Shown here piece by piece: positions 43,250 to 53,251 of a stretch of 64,000 nt of DNA (the first letter of the stretch is position 1; every line of letters starts with the position of its first letter). The position numbers and the translations under genes were made by a program. The notes below the pieces were generated by a model that saw only the letters and a list, made by a program, of their open reading frames with translations, ran no database searches and was not told the origin of the DNA. The stretch lies in contig NW_008705565.1 in the NCBI RefSeq assembly GCF_000186865.1, positions 1,511,686 through 1,575,685 on the forward strand. The letters run 5' to 3'. Source of the DNA: Aureococcus anophagefferens (lineage: Eukaryota; Sar; Pelagophyceae; Pelagomonadales; Pelagomonadaceae).

Positions 43250-46200
43250 TTAGAGCGGCGGAAGCCCGCGACTGTTCTTCTTGAGATCGCGGAGGGAGCG
43301 GGGCACGTATCCAGCGGCGAGCGCCTTGGCGGGCTCGGGCTTGGCCGTCGGCGGCGGCCCGGGGTCCGCGGCCGCGGGTGCGTCGTTTGTCTGCTTCGGC
43401 GGTGGCGAGAAGGTGCCCATGGGCGGCGGCCGGTGGACCGCGGGTGGCGGCACGACGCGTGGCGACGCGGGTTTTGCCGGCGCGGGCGCGGGGGCCGGCC
43501 GCGCCTTCGGCGCCGCCTTGGGAGTCTTCGCCACCTTGGGCGTCTTCGCCACCTCCGGCGGCGGCGGCCGGAGGTCGCGCTCGATGACGACGAGGCGGTC
43601 GGTCTCCTCGTAGGCGTGGAGGTCGCCGTCGGCCTGGCCGATGATCGTGTGGTTGTTCTTGGCCGTGAGGATCGCGATGCAGATCTGGCGGTAGCGCCCC
43701 GGCTCGGGGTCGCCGCGGCGGCCGAGGACGACGCGCTGCTGGACGACGCCCCAGCGCAGCGGCGCGCCCAGGGGCACGTAGAGCCCCGCGGGGCGCAGGC
43801 TCAGCGTCGCGCCGACGCCGCTGTCGAAGATCTCCGCGATGGCCGGGTACACCGCCGGGTACGCCAGGGTCAGCGCGAGCGCGCGCGCGTAGATGGCCTG
43901 CGTGTTCACGAAGTCCGGCGGCTCGTCGACGTGCTCCTTCGTCCGCGGGCCCAGCGCGAGCATGGCCGTCTCGTCGATGTTGTTCTCGCCGATGATGTGC
44001 ATGTGCGTCCGCCACCACGGCGACTTGTAGTGCAGATGGCGCAGGAGGAGCAGGATGTCCAGGATGCGCGTGTCCGCGTGCTGCGCGGAGAGCTCCTTGC
44101 CCGCGGCCTTGGACTGGCCGCCCAACACGATGGCCGTGTGGAAGCACGTCGCCTCGACGATGGGGCCCAACAAACTCTCCTCCGCGGCGTCGCCGCAGAC
44201 CTGCCGCAGCTCGATGCCGCCGCGCGCGTTCCACGCGTCCGGGCCCGTGCGCTCGTAGCCGCAGTGGTCCGTGAAGAGCTCGTCGAACTGGTCGTCGGGC
44301 AGCGTGTTCACGAAGGTGATCGACGACCCCGGGCCGAGGCCCTCGAGGATCTGCGAGATCCGGTTCTTCAGACGCTGGTGCTCGACGGTCCAGATCTGGC
44401 GCCAGCCGCAGATGAGCACGTTCGCCGTGTGCTTCGGCGGGCTCACGGCGTAGGCCGGCGTCAGGCCCCGCGCCTCGTCGATGTCCCGCCGCGCCTCGGC
44501 CTCGCAGGACGCGGACCGCCGCGGCGTCGCCGTCTTGGCGACGAAGATGATCAGGTCGCCGTCGCGGATCACGTAGTCGAGGTCCGGGCAGAGGCCCAGG
44601 CCCTCGGGGACGACGTCGCCGGGGCAGTAGCCGTGCATGACGCCGATGACCGTGCCGTGGTCGATGAGGTCCTGGGCCGCGCGCACCGTCAAACCGACGA
44701 CGCCGCCGCAGAAGTACTTCGCGCGCCGCCGCCGGAAGCTGTCGCCGTCCGCATCCAGCAAATTCATGAGCACGTCCGCGAGGCCCCGCTGCGCCGCGCA
44801 GGCGAAGATCAACGAATTCATGAAGAGCGACAGGTCCAGCGGGCGAATCAACCGCCGGCCGTGGTCGTTGCAGAACGACGCTGCGGCGATGTGGGAGCTC
44901 GGCCGGCCGAGCTGGACGACGACGTTGCGCGTCGGGCTGTCGTTGGCCGACGTGAAGAGGACGTGGCGCAGGGCGAGCAACGTCCGCAGCGTCGCGCCGT
45001 TCTCGATCTTGCCGTCGGACGCCTCGCGCTCCTCCGTGTCCTGCTCCGTCATCATGATCATGATGGACTCGGCCGTGTCCGCGGACACGCGCATCAGGTC
45101 CTGGATGCTCGTCGCGTCGCCCACGCGCACGATGACGTCGCGCCCCATGGCCGTGTGCTCGGGCCGGATGCCCCGCGCGGACATGCCCGTGCGGATCTCG
45201 TCCTCCAATTCCCGCTTCTCCATCGTGTTCGACATGACCACGATGGACGCCGTCGCCAGCGGCGTCGACGGCGGCACGCGCGTCCACCACAGCAGCATGT
45301 TCCAGACGCCGCCGTTCGCCTCGATGTACTGGCGCCGCATGTGCGCGACCTGGCTCACGAGCCGGGGCGTCGCCTCGTTCGTTCCCAAAACGAGCGTGTG
45401 GCCGTAGGTGACGACCTTCGTGCGGCCCTCGCCCAGACTGTCCATGAACGACGTCACGGAGTCGGTGATGAAGCCGACGAGGATGGCGAAGACGACGAGG
45501 CCGCAGAGGAGCGCCGCGAAATAGACGACCCTCAAGATCGTCATGTCGGGGATGGAGTCGTCGATGCCCGCGGCCGCGAGGATCTGGAGCGACGCCCACA
45601 TGGACTCGTGGAGCGAGTGGTAGCCGATCGTGCCCTCGACGTCCTCCACGAGGTCGCCGGGCTGCCCCGTGCCGCCGCCGCCCTTGACGAGGCGCCGCCG
45701 CGACGCCGCGAGCTCGCCGAGGATGGTCCGCGACAGCGCCGCCGACACGTTCTGCGCGTCGACGAGGTAGGCCAGATCCGCCTCGATGGTCGCGTAGTGG
45801 TCGCCGTGCCAGGGGTGGTCGTCGTCCTGGATGACGTCGTCGGAGAACGGCCGCATCGACGTCGGCAGGTAGAGCTCGTACTTGAGGCAGACCCACCAGA
45901 GGAACCCGAAGGCGATGACGAGGATGACGAAGAGGAGGGCCAGCGCCAGGAAGGGCGCCACCGCGTGCTGCGCCATCGCGTTCTCCGCGTGGTACGCGAA
46001 CTGGTCCCAGACGCTCCGCTGCGAGTCGACGTCGCGGACCTGGACGACCTCGTTGCCGACGCGCATCATGGACTCGCGGTAGGCCTCGCTGAAGGTCTCC
46101 ATCTGCGTCTCGCCCTCGCCGCCCTCGTCCTCCGGGTTCACCTTGGGGCCCCGGGCGCCCTTCTTGATGTGCTTCTCGACGACGCCGTCGTGGCCCAGGA

Positions 46201-46294
46201 CCTTCTGGAAGCCGGGCTGGAGCGCCTTCTTCCACTGGTGGCGGTGCTTGTACTTGAGCGTCTGCACCTCCTTCTCCTTTTCCTCCTTCACCAT
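43250..46294 (-). CDS. CASTOR/POLLUX (DMI1)-like ion channel
   Basis: 1,014 residues from MVKEEKEKEVQTLKYKHRH. A charged cytosolic head is followed by a strong helix (FLALALLFVILVIAFGFLWWVCL, about 113-135), a lumenal loop with a pore-like segment (SMWASLQILAAAGIDDSIPD) and another helix (YFAALLCGLVVFAILVGFITDSV). Next comes the RCK-type tandem with TYGHTLVLGTNEATPRLVSQV and NTMEKRELEDEI, then VGDATSIQDLMRVSADTAESIMIM. A second module has ANVLICGWRQIWTVEHQRLKNR and GSSITFVNTLPDDQFDELF. This is the arrangement of plant CASTOR/POLLUX and related channels of nuclear or plastid envelopes that shape calcium signals. The C-terminus is Pro/Ala-rich. Only 69 bp separate its stop from the next gene's ATG. 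Confidence 0.87.
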   Translation of the reverse strand: MVKEEKEKEVQTLKYKHRHQWKKALQPGFQKVLGHDGVVEKHIKKGARGPKVNPEDEGGEGETQMETFSEAYRESMMRVGNEVVQVRDVDSQRSVWDQFAYHAENAMAQHAVAPFLALALLFVILVIAFGFLWWVCLKYELYLPTSMRPFSDDVIQDDDHPWHGDHYATIEADLAYLVDAQNVSAALSRTILGELAASRRRLVKGGGGTGQPGDLVEDVEGTIGYHSLHESMWASLQILAAAGIDDSIPDMTILRVVYFAALLCGLVVFAILVGFITDSVTSFMDSLGEGRTKVVTYGHTLVLGTNEATPRLVSQVAHMRRQYIEANGGVWNMLLWWTRVPPSTPLATASIVVMSNTMEKRELEDEIRTGMSARGIRPEHTAMGRDVIVRVGDATSIQDLMRVSADTAESIMIMMTEQDTEEREASDGKIENGATLRTLLALRHVLFTSANDSPTRNVVVQLGRPSSHIAAASFCNDHGRRLIRPLDLSLFMNSLIFACAAQRGLADVLMNLLDADGDSFRRRRAKYFCGGVVGLTVRAAQDLIDHGTVIGVMHGYCPGDVVPEGLGLCPDLDYVIRDGDLIIFVAKTATPRRSASCEAEARRDIDEARGLTPAYAVSPPKHTANVLICGWRQIWTVEHQRLKNRISQILEGLGPGSSITFVNTLPDDQFDELFTDHCGYERTGPDAWNARGGIELRQVCGDAAEESLLGPIVEATCFHTAIVLGGQSKAAGKELSAQHADTRILDILLLLRHLHYKSPWWRTHMHIIGENNIDETAMLALGPRTKEHVDEPPDFVNTQAIYARALALTLAYPAVYPAIAEIFDSGVGATLSLRPAGLYVPLGAPLRWGVVQQRVVLGRRGDPEPGRYRQICIAILTAKNNHTIIGQADGDLHAYEETDRLVVIERDLRPPPPEVAKTPKVAKTPKAAPKARPAPAPAPAKPASPRVVPPPAVHRPPPMGTFSPPPKQTNDAPAAADPGPPPTAKPEPAKALAAGYVPRSLRDLKKNSRGLPPL

Positions 46295-46400
46295 GGCGGC
46301 GGCGAGCTAGAATGCTCCGATCATACGCTGCCGCAAACCGACTTGTTCAGGTTGAAGCGGATAAGTTGAAGTGCGCCAAAAAACTTACCTTCCCCTTGCC

Positions 46401-47771
46401 TCACTCGACGGCGTCGACCTCCGGTTCGGCGGGCGCCTTCGGCGGCTCCGGGGGCTCGACCCAGCCCTTGGGCGGGCGGGCGAAGCCCGCGGAGAAGTGC
46501 GTCTGCTTCGGCGGGTCCGGGATCTTGGGCAGCTCCGGGTTCGGGTGCTCGAGGGGCGCGTCGATGGGGTGCGTCGAGTTCGGGAAGTAGCCCGGCTCGT
46601 CGTCCGGGCCCGGTCCGTCGGCCGTGGCCTTGTACTGGCAGGCCGCGTGCTCGTTGCGCGCGACGGTGAGGCACGTCCACTTGCCCTTGTCGTCCTTGAC
46701 GTAGGTGTAGACGGCGCCGTACTTGGCCGGCGGCGAGGGCTCGCCCGCGAGGCGCTCGTAGAGGCCCTCGGCCGCGGAGCCGTGGACGCAGAGGCACACG
46801 GAGCCGTCGCCCGTGGACATGCCGTTGTCGCAGTCCTCGGCGAGGTCGTCGTAGGCGGCGTCGAGCACGGCGAGCGTGCGGTCGACGTAGGCCTCCTTGG
46901 ACTCGAAGGCGCCCCACTTGTAGTCGAAGGCCACGTCGTCCTCGAGCACGGACTCGTACTTGAGGTCGACCTGCATGGCCTTGCCGACCTGGAGCGCGAT
47001 CGTGTACTTGTCGCGGAGGCCCTGGGCCTGCTTGCGCGTCGCGTGGAGGTGGAAGGCCGGCTCCTTGGCCGCCGCGTGGACGTCGTCGGGGGCGACGGGC
47101 GTGCCCATGGGGCAGTTCGCGGGGCCGCCGGTCTTGCCGTTCGCGCCCGGCACGCACCAGGACCGGTACCAGGGCTCGTCCATGCGCATCGCGAGGCCCG
47201 GCTCGAGGCCCACGTGCGTGATGTAGGCGCCCCACTTGGACCAGCCGCTGCCGCGCGCGGACGTGACCGCGAGCGCGTCGCCGACGCCGCAGCCGCACTC
47301 GACGCACCGGAGCAGGGGCGACGCGACGATTTTGGTGACGGGCTCCAAGATGAACTCCTCGCAGATCTTGGGGATCTCCTTGCCGCTACTGAACGCCTGC
47401 AGGTTGCCCTCGCGCGTCATCGGCGGGTCCCAGGGCCGCGCGTTCCCGGCCTCGCCGACCCAGTTCTTCCCGCTCCCGAACCACTTGTAGTCCTCGCGCT
47501 CGCCGCTCCGGATCACGAAGATCGCGCGCCGCTTCTCCAGCGCGTTGATGCGCTTCACCTCGCGCATGACCGTGTCCCAGGGCTTGACCCACCAGCCCGT
47601 CGAGTGGTCCCAGTCCTCGTGGAGCGTGCGCACGTCGACGCCGTTCTCGTCCATGTAGAGCGTCGGGTCGTCGTCCGGCGGCGGGCCGCGGGGGCCGGCG
47701 AGGAAGTCGTCGGGCGTCTTGTACTTCTTCGTCGTGCGCTCTTCGGGGGTTTTGGCTTTAGGCATGTCCAT
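46401..47771 (-). CDS. Hypothetical protein, 456 residues, Trp-rich
   Basis: Starting at MDMPKAKTPEERTTKKYKTPDD (another Met two codons on). It is hydrophilic with many Trp/Pro/Gly: DHSTGWWVKPWDTVMREVKR, RRAIFVIRSGEREDYKWFGSG, GWSKWGAYITHVGLEPG and EPWYRSWCVPGANGKTGGPANCPMG. Cys clusters (CVECGCGVGDA, VCLCVHG) occur. There is no signal peptide, membrane helix or known motif. The C-terminus ends in PEPPKAPAEPEVDAVE. The composition is that of a real protein, but no family is recognised. Confidence 0.65.
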   Translation of the reverse strand: MDMPKAKTPEERTTKKYKTPDDFLAGPRGPPPDDDPTLYMDENGVDVRTLHEDWDHSTGWWVKPWDTVMREVKRINALEKRRAIFVIRSGEREDYKWFGSGKNWVGEAGNARPWDPPMTREGNLQAFSSGKEIPKICEEFILEPVTKIVASPLLRCVECGCGVGDALAVTSARGSGWSKWGAYITHVGLEPGLAMRMDEPWYRSWCVPGANGKTGGPANCPMGTPVAPDDVHAAAKEPAFHLHATRKQAQGLRDKYTIALQVGKAMQVDLKYESVLEDDVAFDYKWGAFESKEAYVDRTLAVLDAAYDDLAEDCDNGMSTGDGSVCLCVHGSAAEGLYERLAGEPSPPAKYGAVYTYVKDDKGKWTCLTVARNEHAACQYKATADGPGPDDEPGYFPNSTHPIDAPLEHPNPELPKIPDPPKQTHFSAGFARPPKGWVEPPEPPKAPAEPEVDAVE

Positions 47772-47866
47772 CGTGGCTGCCCCGAGCTTTTCTGAATGCA
47801 TGCGGCAACGTTGGTGCATCATTCGCATTGGTGAACTACAAACAAACTAGGTTACGACGCGCCGCA

Positions 47867-48982
47867 CTAGTCCGGGCTCCGCAGGAACCAGAGGAACGCG
47901 TCGGTCCAGGGCGACGTCGCGCGCGGCTGCGCCGGCGCGTCGTCGTTGTCCTCGGCGTCGTCGCACGGGTCCTCGATGAGGACGACGGAGAGGACGACGC
48001 GCTCCGCGTAGAGGTTCGCGTCCGAGTCGCGCGGCCGCCCGTCCTTGCAGGAGATCGTCGTGCGGCTCGCGATGGGGATGAAGGCGCGCTCGTCGCCGCA
48101 GCGCCCCTTCGTCGCCTCGCCGTCGTCCGCGTCCGCGTCGCAGCGGACCTCGCAGAGGTGGCTGTGCGCCGTGGCGACGACGCGGTCCGCGTGGACGGCG
48201 ATGGTCGTCAGGGGCTCCGTGGGCCGCGACACGAGCGCGTACTGGGGCGCGTCCGCCGCCGGCGGCGCCGCGGCGGCGGCGTCGCCGACGGCGTCGCCCG
48301 ACGGCCGCCGCTTGAGCGACGCGGCCGCCAGGTGCTTCTGCGCGCGCTCCCAGGCGTCGGCGCCGACGCGCGTGCGCCAGCTCGCGCGGAGCGCCGCGTC
48401 GGCGAGCGCCGCGGCGATGGCGCCGTCCGCGTCGACGCGCATCGCGGCCGCGCACTGGCGGCGCACGCGGCCGTGGAGCGCCGCGTAGTGGTCGCGGCCG
48501 TCGTCCTTCGCCGGCGCCCGCGGCGCGCCGCCGATGACCACGGTCTCCCGCGCGAAGTCCTTGACCATCTGCGCGCGCGACCGGTCGTCCGGCGCGGCCA
48601 AGACGTCGTCGCAGCGCGCGCGGGACACGAACGTGCCGCCGCCGAGCGTGTCGTCCTGGAGCATGCCCGGGAACCGCTCCGCGAGCTGCCGCTCGACGTC
48701 GCGCGTCCGCGCGCCGCCCCGGTCGACGGCCTCGTCGAGCCGCGCGATCGCGCCGTCGGCCGCGGCGACGTCGCCGTCGCCGCCCGCGTCCGCGTCGCGG
48801 CGCTCGATGCGCGCGGCGCGGAGCTTGCGCAGCTGCTCCACGGACCGCCGCTCGTCCCAGAGCTTGAAGACGAGGCCCGTGTACTCCTTCGTCCAGGACC
48901 GCCGCCGGTCCTCGACGGACGTGTGGCTCACCATGCTGATGGGCATGTGGAAGAAGCGCAGCGTCGGCATCATGGCTGTCAT
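47867..48982 (-). CDS. Hypothetical protein, 371 residues
   Basis: Starts at MTAMMPTLRFFHMPISMVSHTS (an ATG at 49102 would prepend an Arg run that looks like leader). It opens EDRRRSWTKEYTGLVFKLWDERRSVEQLRKLRAARIERRDADAG and has a helical middle (RVRRQCAAAMRVDADGAIAAALADAALRASW). The second half has beta-like strands (QYALVSRPTEPLTTIAVHADRVVATAHSHL; RVVLSVVLIEDP). No motif is recognised. It is divergent from the ATRIP-like gene. Confidence 0.6.
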   Translation of the reverse strand: MTAMMPTLRFFHMPISMVSHTSVEDRRRSWTKEYTGLVFKLWDERRSVEQLRKLRAARIERRDADAGGDGDVAAADGAIARLDEAVDRGGARTRDVERQLAERFPGMLQDDTLGGGTFVSRARCDDVLAAPDDRSRAQMVKDFARETVVIGGAPRAPAKDDGRDHYAALHGRVRRQCAAAMRVDADGAIAAALADAALRASWRTRVGADAWERAQKHLAAASLKRRPSGDAVGDAAAAAPPAADAPQYALVSRPTEPLTTIAVHADRVVATAHSHLCEVRCDADADDGEATKGRCGDERAFIPIASRTTISCKDGRPRDSDANLYAERVVLSVVLIEDPCDDAEDNDDAPAQPRATSPWTDAFLWFLRSPD

Positions 48983-49199
48983 GTGCGTGCGCGCTTGAAA
49001 ACGACGTCGACGGCGACGTCGACGATGGCTCGAGGCTCGGAGAAGCGCCGCGCCCCGCGCCTCAAAGCTGCCCGCGCGCGCCGTCCATTGCCACAAACAC
49101 AAAAACAGCGGGAACTGAGCAGTGCGCCGCCGCCCGCGGCGCCGTCGAGGGCCCTATAGCGGCCGTCGAAGCGCGCTTTGCTGACGCGTTGCAGCGGTC

Positions 49200-50813
49200 A
49201 TGTCAAGAAATAATCCATACAACAAAGCGCCGAAGCTCGCGCTCGCGCGCGCGGCGCCGCCGTCGGCGCCGAGCCCGCCGAGCTGGTCTTCCCAGTCGCA
49301 GCACCTGGAGCCGAGCCCGGCGGCGCCGTCGCCGGCGGCGCCGTCGCCGTCGGCGCCGCTGGCGTCGCAGCCGGCGTCGCAGGCCGCCGAGGCCGTCGCG
49401 GCGCGCGAGCGCGAGGTCGCCGCGCGGCTCGCGGAGGTCGAGCGGCGCGAGGCGGCGGCGGCGGCGGCGGCGTCGACCGGCGGCGGCGGCGGCGACGCCG
49501 CGCTCGCGGAGAAATTGGCGGCGGCGGAGGACCGCATCTTCGAGCTCGAGGCGGAGCAGGCGACCATCGAGGTCGACGCCAAGTTCCAGATCGAGAAGGG
49601 CCGCGAGACGCTCCAGGCGGAACTCAAGTTCAAGGACGAGGAGCTCGCGAAGAGCGACCGGGCGCTCCAGCGCGCGACGGCGCAGCTCCGGCGCCAGGCC
49701 GAGGCCGCCGCCGCCGCGCCGCCGCCGGCGCCGGCGCCGCCGCCCGCGCCCGCGCGCGCCGCGCGCGCGGCCGCCTCCGCTTCCGGCGGCGAGCGGGGCC
49801 GCGCGGTCGGCGTCGTCTTCGGCGAGCGGCGCGACGCCGTCGCGCGCCTGAGCTTCGAGTCGCCGGCCCTGCGGCGCGCCGTCGCGGCGCTCGCGGCGGG
49901 CGACGAGGGCGCGTCCGTCGGCGCGGTGCTCGACGCGCTCGGCGCCGTCGCCGCCGCGGCGGAATCGGGCGGCGCCGCGGCGACGGACGCCGCGCGCGTC
50001 GCCCTCGAGGTCGGCGAGGAGCTCCTGGCCACGTGCCCCGACGCCGCCGCCGACGAGGCCGCGTGCGCGCCGCGCGCGCGCGCGGGCGGCCGCGGCGCGC
50101 TCGCCGCGGCCGCGCTCGCCGCGGCCGCGCGGCCGCACGCGCTCCGCGTGCCCGCGCTCCGCGTCGCCGCCGCCGCGGCCGCGGCGCGCGACGGCGACGA
50201 CGCCTGGTGGCGGCCGCGCTGCGCGGCGCCCCTCGGCGACGTCGTCGGCGCCGCGGGCTTCGGGTACGGCGCCGCGGCGCCGCGCGAGCTCGCGGCCGCC
50301 GCGGCCGCGGCGCTGGACCTCGCGTCGACGCTCGCGGCCTTTGAGGGCGACGCCTTCGACGCCGACGCCTGGCCCGCCGTCGCGGCGCTCTGCGCGCGCG
50401 CCGCGGAGGCGCCCGGGGACGCGGCCGCGCGCGCGGCGCTCCGCGCCGTCGTCGACGCCGCGAGCCACGTCGCGGCCCTCGACGCGCGCCGCGCGGCGGC
50501 GCTCCTCGCGCCGACGCCGCGGACGAACCAGGTCTCCGTCGCCGCGGCCCTCGTCCGCGCGGCCAACGACGCGGACGCGGCCGACGGCGACTCGCCGCTC
50601 GCCGCCGCCGTCGTCGCGCTCCTCGGCCACGTCGTCTTCTTCTCCACCGTCGCGCTCGCGGACCTCTTCGGCTTCCACGCCGACGCGCTCGCCTACCACG
50701 AGCTGCTGGCTCTCTGCGAGCGCGCCAAGTTCGCGTCGCCGAACCACGAGAACCGCGACGCGGACTGCGTCATCGAGCGCCTCGGCGACGAGGGGCACCT
50801 AAGGCTCACTTAG
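49200..50813 (+). CDS. ATRIP-like coiled-coil/helical-repeat protein
   Basis: 537 residues from MSRNNPYNKAPKLALAR. A Pro/Ser-rich head is followed by a coiled coil (AAREREVAARLAEVERREAA; AEKLAAAEDRIFELEAEQATIEVDAKFQIEKG). The stretch ETLQAELKFKDEELAKSDRALQR recalls the LQSELQFKDAEMNEL segment of human ATRIP. After a Pro linker comes an Ala/Leu-rich region that could be ARM-like repeats and ends ENRDADCVIERLGDEGHLRLT. ATRIP recruits the ATR kinase to RPA-coated DNA. The assignment relies on one short motif plus layout. Its stop codon overlaps the LRR gene stop by two bases (TTAG). Confidence 0.5.
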   Translation: MSRNNPYNKAPKLALARAAPPSAPSPPSWSSQSQHLEPSPAAPSPAAPSPSAPLASQPASQAAEAVAAREREVAARLAEVERREAAAAAAASTGGGGGDAALAEKLAAAEDRIFELEAEQATIEVDAKFQIEKGRETLQAELKFKDEELAKSDRALQRATAQLRRQAEAAAAAPPPAPAPPPAPARAARAAASASGGERGRAVGVVFGERRDAVARLSFESPALRRAVAALAAGDEGASVGAVLDALGAVAAAAESGGAAATDAARVALEVGEELLATCPDAAADEAACAPRARAGGRGALAAAALAAAARPHALRVPALRVAAAAAAARDGDDAWWRPRCAAPLGDVVGAAGFGYGAAAPRELAAAAAAALDLASTLAAFEGDAFDADAWPAVAALCARAAEAPGDAAARAALRAVVDAASHVAALDARRAAALLAPTPRTNQVSVAAALVRAANDADAADGDSPLAAAVVALLGHVVFFSTVALADLFGFHADALAYHELLALCERAKFASPNHENRDADCVIERLGDEGHLRLT

Positions 50814-53251
50814 AGGTCCGCCTCCTGGACCTTCCGCGAGACGGCGGCCTCCTGGCTCGCGACGATGGCCGTCTCGTCGACGGACGACTCCACGGGCACG
50901 GCGACGACGACGTCCGCCGCGTCGGCCGCGTCCCCCTCGAGGGGCGCGCTCTCCTCGTCGCCGTGGCCCAGGGGCGACTGGACGCCCTTGGGCACGCGGA
51001 AGAAGATCTGGTACGCGCGGTGCCGGAGCAACACGCCCGCGACGGCGAGCGCGAGCGCGACGACGACGACGACGACGACGACGATCGTCGACGACGCCGC
51101 GTCGACGCCGTCGTCGTCGTCGGCCGCCGCGTTCACCGCGGACGCGTCGGACGGCGCGGACGTCGCCGGCGCCGGCGTCGGCTCCGGCGCCGGCGCCGGC
51201 GTCGGCTCCGGCGCGGCCGTCGGCTCCGGCGCGGCCGTCGGTTCGGGCGCGGCCGTCGGTTCCGGCGAGGAGGCGTCCCCGAACGCGACGGCGTCGGAAA
51301 AGTCGTCGCAGTGGTGGGCGACGGCGACGGTCCACGCGCCGTCGGGCAACGGGCACGAGATGGACGTCGCCGAGAGGAACGTCGCGGCGACTCTCGTGTC
51401 GCCGTCGAAGCGGCAGGCGAGGTCGGGCGTGTCGAGGAAGTCGCCGTCGATCAGGATGGAGTCGTCCGCGTGGTCGCCGCCGAAGACGACGGACACCGCG
51501 GCGCCGAGGACGACGTAGACGCCGTCGACGACCGGCCGCGCGACGCAGTCCCCCCACAGGTCGACGTCGACCCAGGCGCCGTAGGCGCAGGCGAAGCGGT
51601 TGCCCGTGGCGAGGAAGCCCTCGCTCAGGGACGCGAAGGGCTCGAGGCTCTCGTCGAGGCTCCCGCAGAAGGCGTTGTCGTCGAGGCGCAGCTCCGCGTG
51701 GATCTCCGCGACCGTCGGATCGCCGACGAGCGCGTAGAGCGCGTCGTAGCTCAACGCCCCGGAGAAGGCGTTGGCGCTGAGGTCGACGCGCTTCAGCGCC
51801 GGCGCGCCGCGGTTCGTCGGCGGCGCTCCCGAGAGCGCGTTGTGGGCGAGGTCCAGGCGGCTGAGGCGCGGGAGGCCCGCGAGGAAGGCGTCGAGGTCGA
51901 GCGCGCCGGCGAGCGCGTTGTGGCTCAGGTCCAGGTCCGCGAGGGAGCCGCTGGCCAGCGCCGCGGGCGAGCCCGTGACGCTCGCGTTCGCCAGCGAGAG
52001 CCGAGCGAGGTTCGTCGCCGCGGCGACGTCCAGCGCGGCGACGTCGACGCCGAGCCTCGGGTTGTCGGAGAGCGCCAGGGTCTGCAGGTCCGGCAGGTCC
52101 GAGAAGTAGCAGTCGGGGAACGCGTCGAAGTCGTTCTTGGACGCGGACACCGCCGACAGCTTCGCGAGCTCGCAGCCGGGCAGGGACCCGGTCAGACGAT
52201 TATTGCTGAGGTCGAGCGTGTCGAGGTCGACGAGGGTCGCCAGGGACGGGAGCGACCCGGCGAGCTCGTTGTTCGCGAGCATCAACGTCTTCAAGCCGAC
52301 CAATTCGCCCAACGAGTCCGGCAGGGTCCCCCGGAGCCCCGCGGTCGTCAGGTCCAGGCGCACGACGTGGCCGTCGTCGTCGCAGTCGACGCCCGGGATG
52401 GCCAGGCAGCCCGTGGCGTTGCTCCGGCCCGCCCACCACGTGCAGTGCGGCGACGGCGCCTCGTGCTCGCGCGCGGCCTCGGACGCGTCGCTCGTCGCGC
52501 CGTCCCAGGCGAAGCCCGCCGGCGCGTCGGCCCAGGGGCCGCAATTGGCGTCGTAGAGCTCGTCGAGGACCGCGCGCTCCGCGTCCAGGATCGCGTCGGA
52601 GCCGTATCGGAGGTCCGCGACGAGTTCGACGCTCACGGCGCCCGCGGCCGTCCGCGCGGACACCAAAACATAAAGCACGTCCTGCGTGAGCCGCCAGTCG
52701 TCGTGGCCGCAGCCCGCCTTGCAGGACTCGGCGAGGGGCGCCGCGTGCTCGTAGTCGCACCGGTCGTAGCACCGGTAGTAGTCCTCCGTCGCGTTCCCCC
52801 CTTCGACGCCCTCGTAGAAGACGAGGGCATCGTCATGCTCCAGGGGCCAGTAGTACCAGTCGTAGACCGTGCCCCGGCCCGCGTCGAACTCGGGCCAGGT
52901 CCGCCAGCTGAAGAAGGTCGCGGGCGTCGCCGCCGACGTCTCGTTTACGTCCCACGCGTACGAGAGCGCCGGCAGCGACCCGTTCTTCTCTTCGGAGAAG
53001 CCCGCGATCGTGAGGTAGGCCGCCGCGTCCGCGGCGAGGTCGAGGCGGATGGCGCAGCCCGGCGTCCAGGCGATGGGGTTCGCCTGGGACCCGGCGTGCG
53101 TGCCGTTCACCTCGTCGAGGTTCGCGGCGATGGCGAAGGTCGCGGCGCACGCGGCGTCGTCGAGCTTCCGGCGCGCGAGCGCCGTCGGGGGCGCGCGGTC
53201 CAGAGCCGCGCCGGCGGCGAGCAGCGCGAGCATGGCGCACGAACGAAGCAT
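50810..53251 (-). CDS. Leucine-rich repeat cell-surface protein, single-pass
   Basis: 813 residues from MLRSCAMLALLAAGAALDRA, a signal peptide (alternative Mets at 53269 and 53233). The ectodomain first has a Cys-rich, Trp-rich region (YYRCYDRCDYEHAAPLAESCKAGCGHDDW). Plant-type LRRs follow from about residue 300: LVGLKTLMLANNELAGSLP, LVDLDTLDLSNNRLTGSLP, LADLDLSHNALAGALD, LSRLDLAHNALSGAPP and LKRVDLSANAFSGAL. After an IPT-like strand region comes a PEPTAAPEPTAAPEPTP stalk, the membrane helix STIVVVVVVVVALALAVAGVLL and a cytosolic tail of about 80 residues without a kinase. It may be a receptor or adhesion protein. Confidence 0.85.
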   Translation of the reverse strand: MLRSCAMLALLAAGAALDRAPPTALARRKLDDAACAATFAIAANLDEVNGTHAGSQANPIAWTPGCAIRLDLAADAAAYLTIAGFSEEKNGSLPALSYAWDVNETSAATPATFFSWRTWPEFDAGRGTVYDWYYWPLEHDDALVFYEGVEGGNATEDYYRCYDRCDYEHAAPLAESCKAGCGHDDWRLTQDVLYVLVSARTAAGAVSVELVADLRYGSDAILDAERAVLDELYDANCGPWADAPAGFAWDGATSDASEAAREHEAPSPHCTWWAGRSNATGCLAIPGVDCDDDGHVVRLDLTTAGLRGTLPDSLGELVGLKTLMLANNELAGSLPSLATLVDLDTLDLSNNRLTGSLPGCELAKLSAVSASKNDFDAFPDCYFSDLPDLQTLALSDNPRLGVDVAALDVAAATNLARLSLANASVTGSPAALASGSLADLDLSHNALAGALDLDAFLAGLPRLSRLDLAHNALSGAPPTNRGAPALKRVDLSANAFSGALSYDALYALVGDPTVAEIHAELRLDDNAFCGSLDESLEPFASLSEGFLATGNRFACAYGAWVDVDLWGDCVARPVVDGVYVVLGAAVSVVFGGDHADDSILIDGDFLDTPDLACRFDGDTRVAATFLSATSISCPLPDGAWTVAVAHHCDDFSDAVAFGDASSPEPTAAPEPTAAPEPTAAPEPTPAPAPEPTPAPATSAPSDASAVNAAADDDDGVDAASSTIVVVVVVVVALALAVAGVLLRHRAYQIFFRVPKGVQSPLGHGDEESAPLEGDAADAADVVVAVPVESSVDETAIVASQEAAVSRKVQEADL

